Positions 25,885 through 35,259 of a DNA stretch of 48,285 bases are shown here, piece after piece. The notes under the pieces are model-generated. The model saw nothing but the letters and a program-made list of their open reading frames with translations. It searched no databases and was not told where the DNA came from. Within the stretch, counting starts at the first letter, position 1. Each line of letters starts with the position of its first letter. Source of the DNA: an uncultured Roseburia sp. (GTDB lineage Bacteria > Bacillota > Clostridia > Lachnospirales > Lachnospiraceae); contig CANRSX010000036.1 in NCBI GenBank assembly GCA_947642555.1, positions 1 to 48,285 of the forward strand. Reading direction: 5' to 3'. A program made the translations under genes and the position numbers.

Positions 25885-27339
25885 ATGGAGAAAAAAAGCA
25901 TTACGAATACGGCGCAGTGTCTGCTTGAGCTGTGGAATGCGGGACTGTTCTCCCTGGTATGGGTGCTCTTTTATAACGGATATGTGTTCCGGTATAAGAC
26001 CGTCAGCGGAGGGCTCGCGACGATTGCGGCATACCTGATTCTCTACAATGCGCTGTGCAGCGTGTACAAGGCCTTCCGAATCGTGTCGGCGCCGGTGGGG
26101 GAGACGCTGTTTTCCCAGACGGTGGCCTTCGGGGTGGCGGATCTCGCCGCCTATGCGGAGTGCTGTCTGCTCTGTCACCGGTTCGTCAATCTTCTGCCGG
26201 GAGCGGGGGTGGCTGCGGCGCAGATCGGAGGAACGGCTCTGATCCTCATGTGGTCGAAGCATTACTATGTGACCCATGTGCCGCCGAAACGGACGCTGTT
26301 GATCTACGGAACAGCGGTGAGCCGCCAGAGCGCAGCTGATTTTCGCAGACGGATCCTGGAAAAATACGGGCATCTGTTCTGCATCCTGGAACTGCTCCGC
26401 GAGGAGGAGCCAGAGGAACGGCTTAAGGATGCGATCCGGGAACATGACACGGTGCTCTTTTATGAGGTATCGGTGAGCCGGAGAAATCTGCTGACCGGCC
26501 TGTGTATGACACATGAGAAGGCATTTTATTTTACGCCGACGCTGGCGGATATCTTAAGGCAGGGCTGTTCGGAAAAGCATCTTCTGGATACGCCGCTGCT
26601 TAAATACGATTACGCCTGGCAGGGGCGTCTGCCCTATTATTTTTTCAAACGTCTGCTGGATATCGCACTGTCCGTAATCCTGCTGATCGTGGCCCTGCCC
26701 GTGATGGTGGTCACGGCTGTGGCAATCCGGAGGGAGGACCAGGGTCCGGTATTTTTCAGACAGAAGCGCTGCACGAAAGGCGGCCGGGAATTTGAGATCA
26801 TCAAATTCCGCAGCATGCGTGAGGACGCTGAGAAGACCGGCGCGGCCATGTGCGAGGAAAACGACAAACGTATCACGAAGGTCGGGAAAATTATACGGGC
26901 CTCACGGATCGATGAACTGCCCCAGCTGATCAATATTTTAAAAGGGGATATGAGCTTCGTCGGCCCACGGCCGGAGCGGCGGGAGTTCATCGAGCTCTAT
27001 TCGAAGGAGATACCGGAGTTTTCGTACCGGATGCGGGTAAAAGGCGGCCTGACCGGATACGCGCAGATTTACGGGAAGTACAATACGTCGGCCTATGACA
27101 AACTGCGGCTGGATCTGGTGTACATAGAAAATCAGTCGCTGGTGCTGGATTTAAAGATACTGCTGCTGACCTTTCCGATCATCTTCCGGGCGGAGGCGAC
27201 AGAAGGTTTTTCGAAGGAAACCGGGAAGCTGCTGCGGCAGAGGGTGAACGGGCAGAGGAGGAAAGGAACGCAGGCAAAGGTGGTGAAACCGGATTTCCTG
27301 GCAGGGGGAAACGGGGAGCCGGAGCGGGCGGTGAAGTAG
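25885..27339 (+). CDS. Undecaprenyl-phosphate sugar phosphotransferase (priming glycosyltransferase)
   Basis: A 484-residue membrane enzyme that starts repeat-unit synthesis by transferring a sugar-1-phosphate to undecaprenyl phosphate. The N-terminal half holds four to five hydrophobic helices and a degenerate nucleotide-binding domain. The C-terminal bacterial sugar transferase domain (PF02397) is clear: a membrane helix in RLLDIALSVILLIVALPVMVV, GPVFFRQKR, EIIKFRSMRED, the TKVGKIIRASRIDELPQLINILKGDMSFVGPRPE catalytic block, and GLTGYAQIYGK. ATG 25885 follows AGGAGGGAAG. The full-length domain set is like the CpsE/WbaP type. GT2 follows 16 nt later. Confidence 0.94.
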   Translation: MEKKSITNTAQCLLELWNAGLFSLVWVLFYNGYVFRYKTVSGGLATIAAYLILYNALCSVYKAFRIVSAPVGETLFSQTVAFGVADLAAYAECCLLCHRFVNLLPGAGVAAAQIGGTALILMWSKHYYVTHVPPKRTLLIYGTAVSRQSAADFRRRILEKYGHLFCILELLREEEPEERLKDAIREHDTVLFYEVSVSRRNLLTGLCMTHEKAFYFTPTLADILRQGCSEKHLLDTPLLKYDYAWQGRLPYYFFKRLLDIALSVILLIVALPVMVVTAVAIRREDQGPVFFRQKRCTKGGREFEIIKFRSMREDAEKTGAAMCEENDKRITKVGKIIRASRIDELPQLINILKGDMSFVGPRPERREFIELYSKEIPEFSYRMRVKGGLTGYAQIYGKYNTSAYDKLRLDLVYIENQSLVLDLKILLLTFPIIFRAEATEGFSKETGKLLRQRVNGQRRKGTQAKVVKPDFLAGGNGEPERAVK

Positions 27340-27355
27340 GGAGGATATAAGAGAG

Positions 27356-28120
27356 ATGGAACCGATCGGCCTGATCAGCGTCATTATGCCGGCATACAAT
27401 GCGGAACGGACAATTGCAGAGTCGGTCAGATCCGTGATTGCCCAGACCTATGAGAACTGGGAACTGATCGTGGTGAATGATGCCTCGGAAGATGATACGG
27501 AGTCCATTATCAGAGAGTTTGAAAGACAGGATCATCGTATAAAATCAATCAAAAACGCAAAAAATGCGGGAGTTTCGGAAACACGGCATCGCGGTGTGGA
27601 ACAGGCAGAGGGGAAATGGATCGCATTCCTGGACAGCGATGATATCTGGCTGGAGGATAAATTGGAAAAGCAGATATCCCTGCAGAGAAAAACGGATGCA
27701 AAGCTGCTTTTTACGGGATCAGGTTTTATGAGTGCGGACAGAAAACGGATGGGATGGGTGCTTCATGTGCCGGAAGAGATCGGATATAAAAAACTGTTAA
27801 AACAGAATCTGCTCTCTAATTCATCTGTGCTGGTGCAAAAAGAGTTATTTCTTCAGAATGAGATGATCGGAGAAGGGATGCATGAGGATTTTGCATGCTG
27901 GCTGAATGTGTTAAAAAACGGATGTGTGGCGTACGGGGTGGATGAGCCACTGCTGATTTACCGGCTGTCTCCGGATTCAAAATCAGGAAACAAGATAAAA
28001 GCGGCGAAAATGAACTGGAATACATATCGGGCGGTTGGTCTGAATTATGTAAGCTCGGTCTATTATATGGCGTGGTATATGGGAAACGGGATTATGAAAT
28101 ACAGAAAATTAAAAAAATGA
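27356..28120 (+). CDS. Family 2 glycosyltransferase
   Basis: A 254-residue GT-A enzyme that should add a sugar to the lipid-linked repeat unit on the cytoplasmic side of the membrane. The N-terminus has the GT2 pattern SVIMPAYNAERTIAESVRSVIAQTYENWELIVVNDASEDDT, and the metal-binding DxD appears as FLDSDDIW. The C-terminal third (YKKLLKQNLLSNSSVLVQKELF) is typical for EPS GT2 enzymes. Donor and acceptor cannot be read from the sequence. From here on the operon is visibly richer in A+T. Confidence 0.92.
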   Translation: MEPIGLISVIMPAYNAERTIAESVRSVIAQTYENWELIVVNDASEDDTESIIREFERQDHRIKSIKNAKNAGVSETRHRGVEQAEGKWIAFLDSDDIWLEDKLEKQISLQRKTDAKLLFTGSGFMSADRKRMGWVLHVPEEIGYKKLLKQNLLSNSSVLVQKELFLQNEMIGEGMHEDFACWLNVLKNGCVAYGVDEPLLIYRLSPDSKSGNKIKAAKMNWNTYRAVGLNYVSSVYYMAWYMGNGIMKYRKLKK

Positions 28121-28136
28121 CAAAGGATGTTGGAGT

Positions 28137-29033
28137 ATGATCGTTTGCAAGCTGATGGGCGGCCTGGGAAATCAGATGTTTCAGTATGCCTATGCGATGG
28201 CGCTGTCAGCGCAGTTCGGAGAAGAGATCTGCCTGGACACCGGTTTCTATCATGGCAAAGCTCCGGCAATAATGGAATTATGTATTCCGCATCGGGGACT
28301 GGTAAAAGAATATCATCTGTCTGATTATAACAGAGCGATCCGAAAAGAACAGTATTATCACATATTACAGAAGCTGATGAGAAGCATTTGTCATGAGCGT
28401 GTGGGAAACCGTATATTTCAGAAATATGCCAGCCAGGGATATTATTTTAATTTTGATCCGTTTTACTATCCGTCGCCAATGAGTGTATCTGAACATAAAT
28501 ATATTTACGGTTATTTTCAAAGTGAGAAATATTTTGAGCCTGTGAGAACAGAAGTGAGAAAAGCCTTTGTCCCCTGGAAACCCATGAGTGAAAGTGCAGT
28601 CAGGTATGCAGAACTGATGGAGGGCACAGAAGCAGTTGCAGTGCATATCCGACTGGGGGACTATACGAGGAGAAAAAACAGATATTTATATGTCTGTACA
28701 GATCAGTATTACAGGAATGCGATTACATATATTTATGAACATGTTTCAAATCCATGTTTTTTTATTTTTACGAATGATATCAGAGCAGTGCAGAAAAAAG
28801 ATTATCTGCATGGCAATATGATATATATAGAAGAAACAAAAGATACGGACGCTATGATGCTGATGAGTCTGTGCCGGTATTTTATCATATCGAACAGTAC
28901 ATTTTCCTGGTGGGGAGCGTATCTTTCCGGGAGTGAGAGGAAGATGACAGTAGCGCCTGAACAGTGGATCCGGACAGCTGCAGAGACTCCGGCAATCTAT
29001 CTGGACGAGATGATAACTGTCAGCTGCGGATAG
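28137..29033 (+). CDS. GT11-family alpha-1,2-fucosyltransferase-like protein
   Basis: A 298-residue glycosyltransferase of family GT11, which generally transfers fucose from GDP-fucose in alpha-1,2 linkage (some members use other sugars). The diagnostic N-terminal motif GGLGNQMFQYAYAMAL (9-24), the donor-binding VHIRLGDYTRR (about 166-176) and the NSTFSWWGAYLS motif near residue 255 are all visible. There is no GDP-fucose synthesis gene in the window. ATG 28137 begins 16 nt after the GT2 stop. Confidence 0.92.
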   Translation: MIVCKLMGGLGNQMFQYAYAMALSAQFGEEICLDTGFYHGKAPAIMELCIPHRGLVKEYHLSDYNRAIRKEQYYHILQKLMRSICHERVGNRIFQKYASQGYYFNFDPFYYPSPMSVSEHKYIYGYFQSEKYFEPVRTEVRKAFVPWKPMSESAVRYAELMEGTEAVAVHIRLGDYTRRKNRYLYVCTDQYYRNAITYIYEHVSNPCFFIFTNDIRAVQKKDYLHGNMIYIEETKDTDAMMLMSLCRYFIISNSTFSWWGAYLSGSERKMTVAPEQWIRTAAETPAIYLDEMITVSCG

Positions 29034-29034
29034 T

Positions 29035-29052
29035 ATTGTGTCAGGACACAAT
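29035..29052. repeat. Short perfect inverted repeat between glycosyltransferase genes
   Basis: ATTGTGTC (29035-29042) and GACACAAT (29045-29052) are perfect complements around two bases. It begins one base after the GT11 stop. No T-tract follows, so it is not an intrinsic terminator. It could be an RNA hairpin that shapes mRNA stability, or a protein-binding site. Confidence 0.6.
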
Positions 29053-29096
29053 CGTTTCCTGTGATGCTGCAGGAAGACGGAGGAAAGAGAGCAGAT

Positions 29097-30317
29097 ATGA
29101 TTCCGGTACGGACTTTTTTGACAAAAATGAGATATGTGAAATGTTCTGATTACGCTGCACTTATAAAATTTGCGGTTGCATTTCCAATTTCAAAATTGCT
29201 GAAGAAGAAATATAAAAATATATGGCTGATTTGCGAGGATGGAAAATGCGCTCGTGATAATGGATATGTTTTTTATTCATTCATGCGAAAGATGCATCCG
29301 GAACAGCCCGTTCTTTATGCGATTGACAAACGTGCGCCTGACTATAAAAAGGTGGAAAAATATGGAGGAATTGTACAGTACGGATCCCTGAGGCACTGGA
29401 TCTGCTATCTTATCGCCAGCCAGAATATCAGTTCACAAAAAAGCGGCAAACCAAATGCAGCAGTCTGCTATCTGCTGGAGATCAGTGGATGTTTAAAGAA
29501 CAGCAGGGTTTTTCTTCAGCATGGTATTACGAAGGATGACTCAAAATGGCTTTATTATCCGGAAACACTTTTTTCACTATTTGTATGTGCGGCAAAACCG
29601 GAATATGAGTATGTCAGAAAAACGTTTCAGTATCCAGAGGGATGTGTCCGGTATCTGGGATTTCCCAGATTTGATGCGTTGCATGACCATCATTCTGACA
29701 AACACATGATTCTGATAATGCCTACATGGAGAAAATGGCTGAATTCAAGTTTCAGGAAATTATATCGTGGAAATGCTGGATTTGAACGCTCTGAATATTT
29801 TAAAAGGTGGAATTCACTGCTGAATAACAGGTCTCTCGCGGAAATATTAGAGCAGAAAAAGGTATATGCTGTGTTTTGCCTTCACAGGAATGCGGAGGAA
29901 CATATTGAAAAATTTGGGACGATAAGCTCCAGAATATCAATTGTAAATCAGGATGAATGCGATATTCAGGAACTGCTGAAATCAGCTTCTTTTCTGATCA
30001 CGGATTATTCCAGTGTGTTTTTCGATTTTGTCTATATGAAAAAACCAGTTCTGTTTTATCAGTTTGATGCGGAAACATATCGAAGCGAACAACTGCAGAA
30101 GGGGTACTTCGATTATGATCATAATCCATTTGGAGAGGTCTGTAAAAGTGAAGAACAGGTGGTAAATAAATTAAAAGCAGAAATGGAGCGTGGTTTTGAT
30201 CTGAATCCGTGTTTTTTGGAAGCACACAGGGAGTATTTTCCTTTGTATGATAATTGTAATAATGAGAGGATTTATCAGGCAGTCAGAAAACTGGATATGG
30301 AGGAACAGACGAAGTAA
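29097..30317 (+). CDS. CDP-glycerol glycerophosphotransferase family protein
   Basis: A 406-residue GT-B-type enzyme of the TagB/TagF family (PF04464), which transfers polyol phosphates from CDP donors to glycans or wall polymers. Visible signatures are IWLICEDGKCARDNGYVFYSFMR near the N-terminus, VFLQHGITKDDSKW (the conserved His-Gly), MPTWRKW, and ITDYSSVFFDFVYMKKPVLFYQFD with the CDP-binding Asp-Tyr-Ser-Ser. It has no membrane helix and should be peripheral. ATG 29097 behind GGAGGAAAG is preferred over GTG 29061. Its presence suggests a glycerol- or ribitol-phosphate decoration of the glycan. Confidence 0.9.
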   Translation: MIPVRTFLTKMRYVKCSDYAALIKFAVAFPISKLLKKKYKNIWLICEDGKCARDNGYVFYSFMRKMHPEQPVLYAIDKRAPDYKKVEKYGGIVQYGSLRHWICYLIASQNISSQKSGKPNAAVCYLLEISGCLKNSRVFLQHGITKDDSKWLYYPETLFSLFVCAAKPEYEYVRKTFQYPEGCVRYLGFPRFDALHDHHSDKHMILIMPTWRKWLNSSFRKLYRGNAGFERSEYFKRWNSLLNNRSLAEILEQKKVYAVFCLHRNAEEHIEKFGTISSRISIVNQDECDIQELLKSASFLITDYSSVFFDFVYMKKPVLFYQFDAETYRSEQLQKGYFDYDHNPFGEVCKSEEQVVNKLKAEMERGFDLNPCFLEAHREYFPLYDNCNNERIYQAVRKLDMEEQTK

Positions 30318-30329
30318 CTGGAGGGCGAT

Positions 30330-31493
30330 GTGAGAGATTTTTTGGTTTGTTTGTCGGTATTATATATTTTTATATTTTTGACATGTGTTTTTTTGTCAAA
30401 ATGGATCAGGGTTTCTCAGGGTACAATATGTTGTTCTTTTATACTGTTTTCACTGACGCTTTCCATTCTTGCATATTACGTAATTCCGCCTTATGGATGG
30501 GATTTAAGACGTCATTTTGATTTACTGGAAGGTATTAGAAACAGTCATCTTTCGCTGAAAGAATTCCTGTTTCAGACACGAACCAATATCGGTGGCAGCG
30601 CATATACAAGTCTGGTAGCGTTTAATTTTATCAGATATTTTATCGCCAGGCTGACAGATAATAACCATATGCTTCCATGGCTGTGCGTACTGGCTGATTA
30701 TCTGATTATCAGCTATATCGCAACAGACTGGGTACTCGAAAATACAGAAGACGGAAAGGTGGATTTTTTTTCACTGATGCTCTGCTTTTCTTTTTATCCG
30801 TTTGTCCATGCGGTATCCGGAATGAGAACGGCATTGTCAGTTGCGATTATGGGACTTGGAATTTACCGTTATCTTTATAAAAGAAAAGGCATATGCGGTT
30901 TTATTGTTTTAGCCGTGATTGCGGTAACCATTCACCAGGTCGCCCTGATTGCTGTCCCATTTGTATTTCTTGCGCGTTTCAGGATTGGTGTCAGGGGTAT
31001 CATGTTTGTATTTCTGGCATCTGTACTGCTTGAGAGAATGACGGCGTTTTTTTCGGCATCCGGTTTCAGATATCTGGTAAGGATAGCATGGCTGTATAAC
31101 AGGTATACGTCAGACAATCAGTACCGGGCAGGAAGATATAATCTTTATGGAGATATTATCCTGATGTGTATTATGGTAATCATATATCTGCTGCTTCAGA
31201 AAGACGGAGACACAATATTTCTGAGCCAGAAACACAACGAAATATATTCATTTCTGATCTATTATATGTGCTTTGTGCTTGGAAATATCGGGAATTATGA
31301 TCTGGTATTAAGACCATCGTATCTGCTTGGAGTGTTTGCACCTGTTTTGTCTTTCCTGATCAGAAAAGCAGAAGCAAAATATGTCTGGAATGATAAATAT
31401 TTACTTGGGTTCCTGAAAATAATCATGTATGGAATCTGTATGTTTGTGTGCTACAGACATACAGAGATTCTTGTAAATGGATTAAAAATATGA
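30330..31493 (+). CDS. EpsG-type polysaccharide polymerase (Wzy-like)
   Basis: A 387-residue integral membrane protein with roughly ten hydrophobic helices, beginning LVCLSVLYIFIFLTCVF. It has the EpsG-family feature YGWDLRRHFDLLE in the first external loop and AVSGMRTALSVAIMGLGIYRYL further on. EpsG proteins polymerise lipid-linked repeat units on the outer face. The start is GTG 30330, behind GGAGGGC. Its TGA overlaps the ATG of the next gene. It is the only polymerase candidate in the operon. Confidence 0.85.
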   Translation: MRDFLVCLSVLYIFIFLTCVFLSKWIRVSQGTICCSFILFSLTLSILAYYVIPPYGWDLRRHFDLLEGIRNSHLSLKEFLFQTRTNIGGSAYTSLVAFNFIRYFIARLTDNNHMLPWLCVLADYLIISYIATDWVLENTEDGKVDFFSLMLCFSFYPFVHAVSGMRTALSVAIMGLGIYRYLYKRKGICGFIVLAVIAVTIHQVALIAVPFVFLARFRIGVRGIMFVFLASVLLERMTAFFSASGFRYLVRIAWLYNRYTSDNQYRAGRYNLYGDIILMCIMVIIYLLLQKDGDTIFLSQKHNEIYSFLIYYMCFVLGNIGNYDLVLRPSYLLGVFAPVLSFLIRKAEAKYVWNDKYLLGFLKIIMYGICMFVCYRHTEILVNGLKI

Positions 31494-32683
31494 TGAAAAC
31501 AATTCTGTTGATTATACCTGATTATCTGCCGGTCCCAGATACTCTGGGCGGGGCGATTGAAGGACTGGTTACAAATATAGTGGAAGAAAATGAGAAGAAT
31601 CACAGAGCAGACTTTGTAATAATTTCTCCATATGAAAAAGAGGCTGTAATAAAGGCAGAAAAATATAAATTTACCAGAATAAAATATCTGAAACTGCCGC
31701 GTAATCATCAGCTACAGGAAAAAAATGTTTTGGGGAAAATATGGAGGGCATTGTCAGGAAGAATCTATTATTTATGCGCATTTTTGTCAGGAGTCAGAAT
31801 ACATGCGGATGCTGTTGTGGCAGAAGGAGGTTTGTACCGATGGTTTGGCCTTTTCAAAATGTGCTATACAGATAAGCAGTTATTTTTACATATTCACCGG
31901 GAACTGCCGGCAGGTCCCGGGTTTGACGGCGTCTTTGGAAACATTATAGGCGTCAGCGATTTTGTATGTGAGAGATGGAGGGAAACTTCACGCTATCAGC
32001 AGAATATCTATTCTGTAAAAAATGCAATTCAGCCTGATAAATTCTGTCGTCTGGAGCACCTGACAGACAGGAGAAGAATACGCGAAATTTACGGGATCAG
32101 GGAAGAGGACTGTCTGTTACTTTTTTGCGGAAGAATTATTCCCATCAAGGGAGTTCTGGAACTGGTCAGAGCCGTGAACCAGCTGCATATGGAAAATATA
32201 AAACTTCTCATCGTGGGAGGAGCAGACTTCAGCAGCAATGCGCAAACCGATTATGTAAAACAGATCAGGGAAGAACTGACCGGACAGATTGTGATGACAG
32301 GTTATGTCCCGCATGATCAGACAGCGGGTTATTATGCGGCGGCCGACGTTTTCATACAGCCCTCCGTCTGTGAGGAAGCGGCTCCCCTGGTCCTTCTGGA
32401 AGCACAGGCATCCGGACTGCCGGTTATTATGTCAGATTCCGGCGGCGGGCCGGAATTTGTGACAGATAAAACCGCAATTGTAGTAAAGAAGAAAAATGCG
32501 GGTTCAGATCCGGACGAAGCGATACGATTTTCAGCCCGTCTCGCAGAGGCGATCGGATTTTTGGCGAGTCATCCGGAAAAAAGACAACAGATGGGAGAAG
32601 AGGCACAGGACTATGCCAGAAAATTCAATATGGAGCGCTATCTCGAAGAATTTGTAAATATCTTCGAAGAGGCGGAAGAATAA
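31490..32683 (+). CDS. Family 4 glycosyltransferase
   Basis: A 397-residue GT-B retaining glycosyltransferase. The N-terminal domain starts KTILLIIPDYLPVPDTLGGAIEG, and the C-terminal donor domain has LLFCGRIIPIKGVLELVRAV, VMTGYVPHDQTAGYYAAADVFIQPS and the EX7E motif in VCEEAAPLVLLEAQASG. ATG 31490 overlaps the EpsG stop as ATGA, so translation is coupled; ATG 31493 is equally possible. The sugar is not predictable. Confidence 0.93.
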   Translation: MMKTILLIIPDYLPVPDTLGGAIEGLVTNIVEENEKNHRADFVIISPYEKEAVIKAEKYKFTRIKYLKLPRNHQLQEKNVLGKIWRALSGRIYYLCAFLSGVRIHADAVVAEGGLYRWFGLFKMCYTDKQLFLHIHRELPAGPGFDGVFGNIIGVSDFVCERWRETSRYQQNIYSVKNAIQPDKFCRLEHLTDRRRIREIYGIREEDCLLLFCGRIIPIKGVLELVRAVNQLHMENIKLLIVGGADFSSNAQTDYVKQIREELTGQIVMTGYVPHDQTAGYYAAADVFIQPSVCEEAAPLVLLEAQASGLPVIMSDSGGGPEFVTDKTAIVVKKKNAGSDPDEAIRFSARLAEAIGFLASHPEKRQQMGEEAQDYARKFNMERYLEEFVNIFEEAEE

Positions 32684-32702
32684 CACACGGGAAAAGAGGA
32701 TC

Positions 32703-34139
32703 ATGGCACAACAGGAAAATAAATACCGGTATCTGATAAAAAATGTTGGCGTTCTGACAATTGGGAGCTTTGGGAGTAAATTTTTGTCCTTTTTTCTTCT
32801 TCCGCTCTATACGAGTATCCTGACAACAGAGGAATACGGAATATCGGATTTCATACATGCAACGGTAAATCTGCTGATTCCTGTTTTTACGCTTAATATT
32901 TCGGATGCCGTTTTTCGGATCTCGATGGAAAAAGGGAGGGACAGGGAAGAGGTATTTCGGACAGGGTGTCAGGTATTTGGAGCCGGTTTTCTGCTGGTTG
33001 TCCTGTTCTTCTGGCTGAATAAAATCGTTCAGCTGAATACCTTACTGAGTGATTATTCAGGGTGGTGCCTGTTTTTATATCTGACGCAGGCAGTGAATTC
33101 GATCCTGCTGCAATATGCGAGAGCCATGGATCAGGTCAGCGATGTGGCGGTCTCCGGGATTATTTCTGCCTTCTCTATAGCGGTAATAAATATTTTGTGT
33201 ATTGTGGTTTTTTCTATGGGGCTCAGGGGTTATCTGTTCGCGATGGTATCGGGACAGGCCCTGGCGGATTTTTATCTGCTGTATCGTCTGAAGGCAGGAA
33301 AAATCCTTTGCCGGATCAGGTGCCGGGTATCAAAGGAGCTGTGCAGGGATATGATCGCATACAGCCTTCCGCTGGTTGTCACGACGATCAGCTGGTGGGT
33401 GATAAGCGCATCCGACCGGTATATGGTGATCTGGCTGTGCGGGGTTGTGGAAAACGGAATTTATTCCGTAGCATATAAAATCCCGGGAATTTTGTCTGTG
33501 ATGCAGAATCTTTTTACCCAGGCATGGCAGATATCCGCGGTAAAAGAACAGGAAAATGATTCGGCGGGAGGCTTTTATAAAGAAGTATATACGCAATATC
33601 ATATATGCACTGTTATGGTCAGTGCAGGGCTGATTGGGACAAGCCGTCTGATGGCAGGGATCCTTTTCTCGAATGATTTTTACAGGGCATGGAACTATGT
33701 CCCCTGGCTGTTATTTGCAACGTTATTTTCCGGGTTATCCGGATATATGGGCGGGATTCTGGCGGCATTGAAAGATACGAAAGCACTGTCGGTATCGTGT
33801 GCAGCCGGCGCCATCGTAAATATTATATTAAATATGATACTGCTGAAAACAGTGGGGACAATCGGAGCCGCATATGCAACCCTGATTTCTTATATGGTCA
33901 CATTTGTCTGTCGAATCATATTTGTAAAAAAAGACGCAGGTATTCTGCTGATAACCGGAAAAAATATATGGATGTATGTTCTGATTTTTATGGAATGCTG
34001 TGTGGTCGGTATGGAAAACCGCTGCCTTCGATACAGCATCACGGGTATGCTGGTTTTTATTATGCTGGCGGTAAACCGGGATACGATCAGAACGGCCATT
34101 TGTAAACTGTCCCAGATGCGGAAGTTAAGGAGGAAATAA
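32703..34139 (+). CDS. Polysaccharide flippase (Wzx, MOP superfamily)
   Basis: A 478-residue integral membrane protein with about 12-14 hydrophobic helices. The N-terminus NKYRYLIKNVGVLTIGSFGSKFLSFFLLPLYTSILTTEEYGISDF is characteristic of Wzx/RfbX transporters, which flip undecaprenyl-diphosphate-linked repeat units outward. With the priming transferase and the EpsG-like polymerase it completes a Wzx/Wzy-dependent pathway. ATG 32703 follows AAAGAGGATC after 19 nt. Confidence 0.93.
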   Translation: MAQQENKYRYLIKNVGVLTIGSFGSKFLSFFLLPLYTSILTTEEYGISDFIHATVNLLIPVFTLNISDAVFRISMEKGRDREEVFRTGCQVFGAGFLLVVLFFWLNKIVQLNTLLSDYSGWCLFLYLTQAVNSILLQYARAMDQVSDVAVSGIISAFSIAVINILCIVVFSMGLRGYLFAMVSGQALADFYLLYRLKAGKILCRIRCRVSKELCRDMIAYSLPLVVTTISWWVISASDRYMVIWLCGVVENGIYSVAYKIPGILSVMQNLFTQAWQISAVKEQENDSAGGFYKEVYTQYHICTVMVSAGLIGTSRLMAGILFSNDFYRAWNYVPWLLFATLFSGLSGYMGGILAALKDTKALSVSCAAGAIVNIILNMILLKTVGTIGAAYATLISYMVTFVCRIIFVKKDAGILLITGKNIWMYVLIFMECCVVGMENRCLRYSITGMLVFIMLAVNRDTIRTAICKLSQMRKLRRK

Positions 34140-34143
34140 ACCG

Positions 34144-35241
34144 ATGAATGCTTTTGTCTGCGCAACCCCGGTACATATACTCAGAGCAATACATATGCAT
34201 TCTGCGATCCCGGAATATGCCGGAGAGACAGATATTTATATTTGTGATACATTCGCAGGAGCGGCCAGAATAGCGGAAAATCTTCGGGGAACAGGATGTT
34301 TCCGTCGGGTTTCTTTTGTGAAATATCCGGTGATCAGAAAACTGCTGGCACTACAGGTATTATTTCGTATTCCGTCGGGTTTCTTCTGGAAAAAGAAAGA
34401 ACACAGCTATGAACGGATTGTAGGGTTTAATATTGATAACGGTGTGACAGACGCGCTGTACTGGCTGGCAGGGGCTGACGTTTCGTATGACTGCGTGGAG
34501 GATGCTCCCGGTATCTATCCTTTTTATGTTCCGAAGCAGTATGAATGGTATAAGGGCAGGATGCTGATCGGGTTGGAAAAAGCGTATTTTCATATGAAAA
34601 AGTGGTGGTTCAGCCAGCCGGATCTGGTACACCCGGAAGCGGGTATGGAGGAGAAAAAAGTCCGGCTGCCGGCAATGGATCCACATGATGAATCCTTTAT
34701 GGAACTGGTGAACCGGGTCTTTGAATATGTCCCGGATGAAATGCTGTATCATGCGGATCTTCTGATTATGGAAGAAAGCATGTATACCGATCACATCATG
34801 ACAGGAAATGCGGACTATGTCTTATACAAAGCGGTAAGAGAGCGGTATCCGGATCAAAATATAGTTGTGAAGCTTCATCCACGGACAAAAGATAACCGGT
34901 TTGCAGATGAATTTCAGGTGATGAAAAGTACCGGGATTCCGTGGGAGGTTTATCTGCTGAATCAGATTCATCAGGGCTATAAAATCCCGCCGATGATGGG
35001 AATCGCATGTGTGACAATGTCATCTGACAAATTTCTTCTTGATATGGAATCCGTGAAGCTGGTTCTGCTTCCAATGTTTTATGACAGGATAAAAAAGCGT
35101 GAAAACGGGGAAATGATGTTCGGAGAGAATATAGAAGCACAGTTTGTGAATCTGAGAAAATCATACAGACAGCCGGAGAAGATCCTGATTCTAAAAAACA
35201 GGGAAGAGTTATTTCGGATACTGGATTTATATTTTAACTGA
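34144..35241 (+). CDS. Glycosyltransferase resembling bacterial sialyltransferases (GT52/GT38-like)
   Basis: A 365-residue GT-B-like protein. Three blocks match the layout of bacterial sialyltransferases of families GT52/GT38: an acidic motif (CVEDAPGIYP, about 117-126, where the usual EDG reads EDA), KLHPRTKD (243-250, the HP motif), and VTMSSD (290-295, the SS motif). The neighbouring gene encodes a CMP-sugar synthetase-like enzyme, consistent with a CMP-activated donor. No neuB or neuC is present in the window, so the donor may be another nonulosonate, or the acid may be salvaged. Assignment is by motif only. It starts 4 nt after the flippase stop. Confidence 0.65.
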   Translation: MNAFVCATPVHILRAIHMHSAIPEYAGETDIYICDTFAGAARIAENLRGTGCFRRVSFVKYPVIRKLLALQVLFRIPSGFFWKKKEHSYERIVGFNIDNGVTDALYWLAGADVSYDCVEDAPGIYPFYVPKQYEWYKGRMLIGLEKAYFHMKKWWFSQPDLVHPEAGMEEKKVRLPAMDPHDESFMELVNRVFEYVPDEMLYHADLLIMEESMYTDHIMTGNADYVLYKAVRERYPDQNIVVKLHPRTKDNRFADEFQVMKSTGIPWEVYLLNQIHQGYKIPPMMGIACVTMSSDKFLLDMESVKLVLLPMFYDRIKKRENGEMMFGENIEAQFVNLRKSYRQPEKILILKNREELFRILDLYFN

Positions 35242-35259
35242 AAGATGATGGTGGATAAG

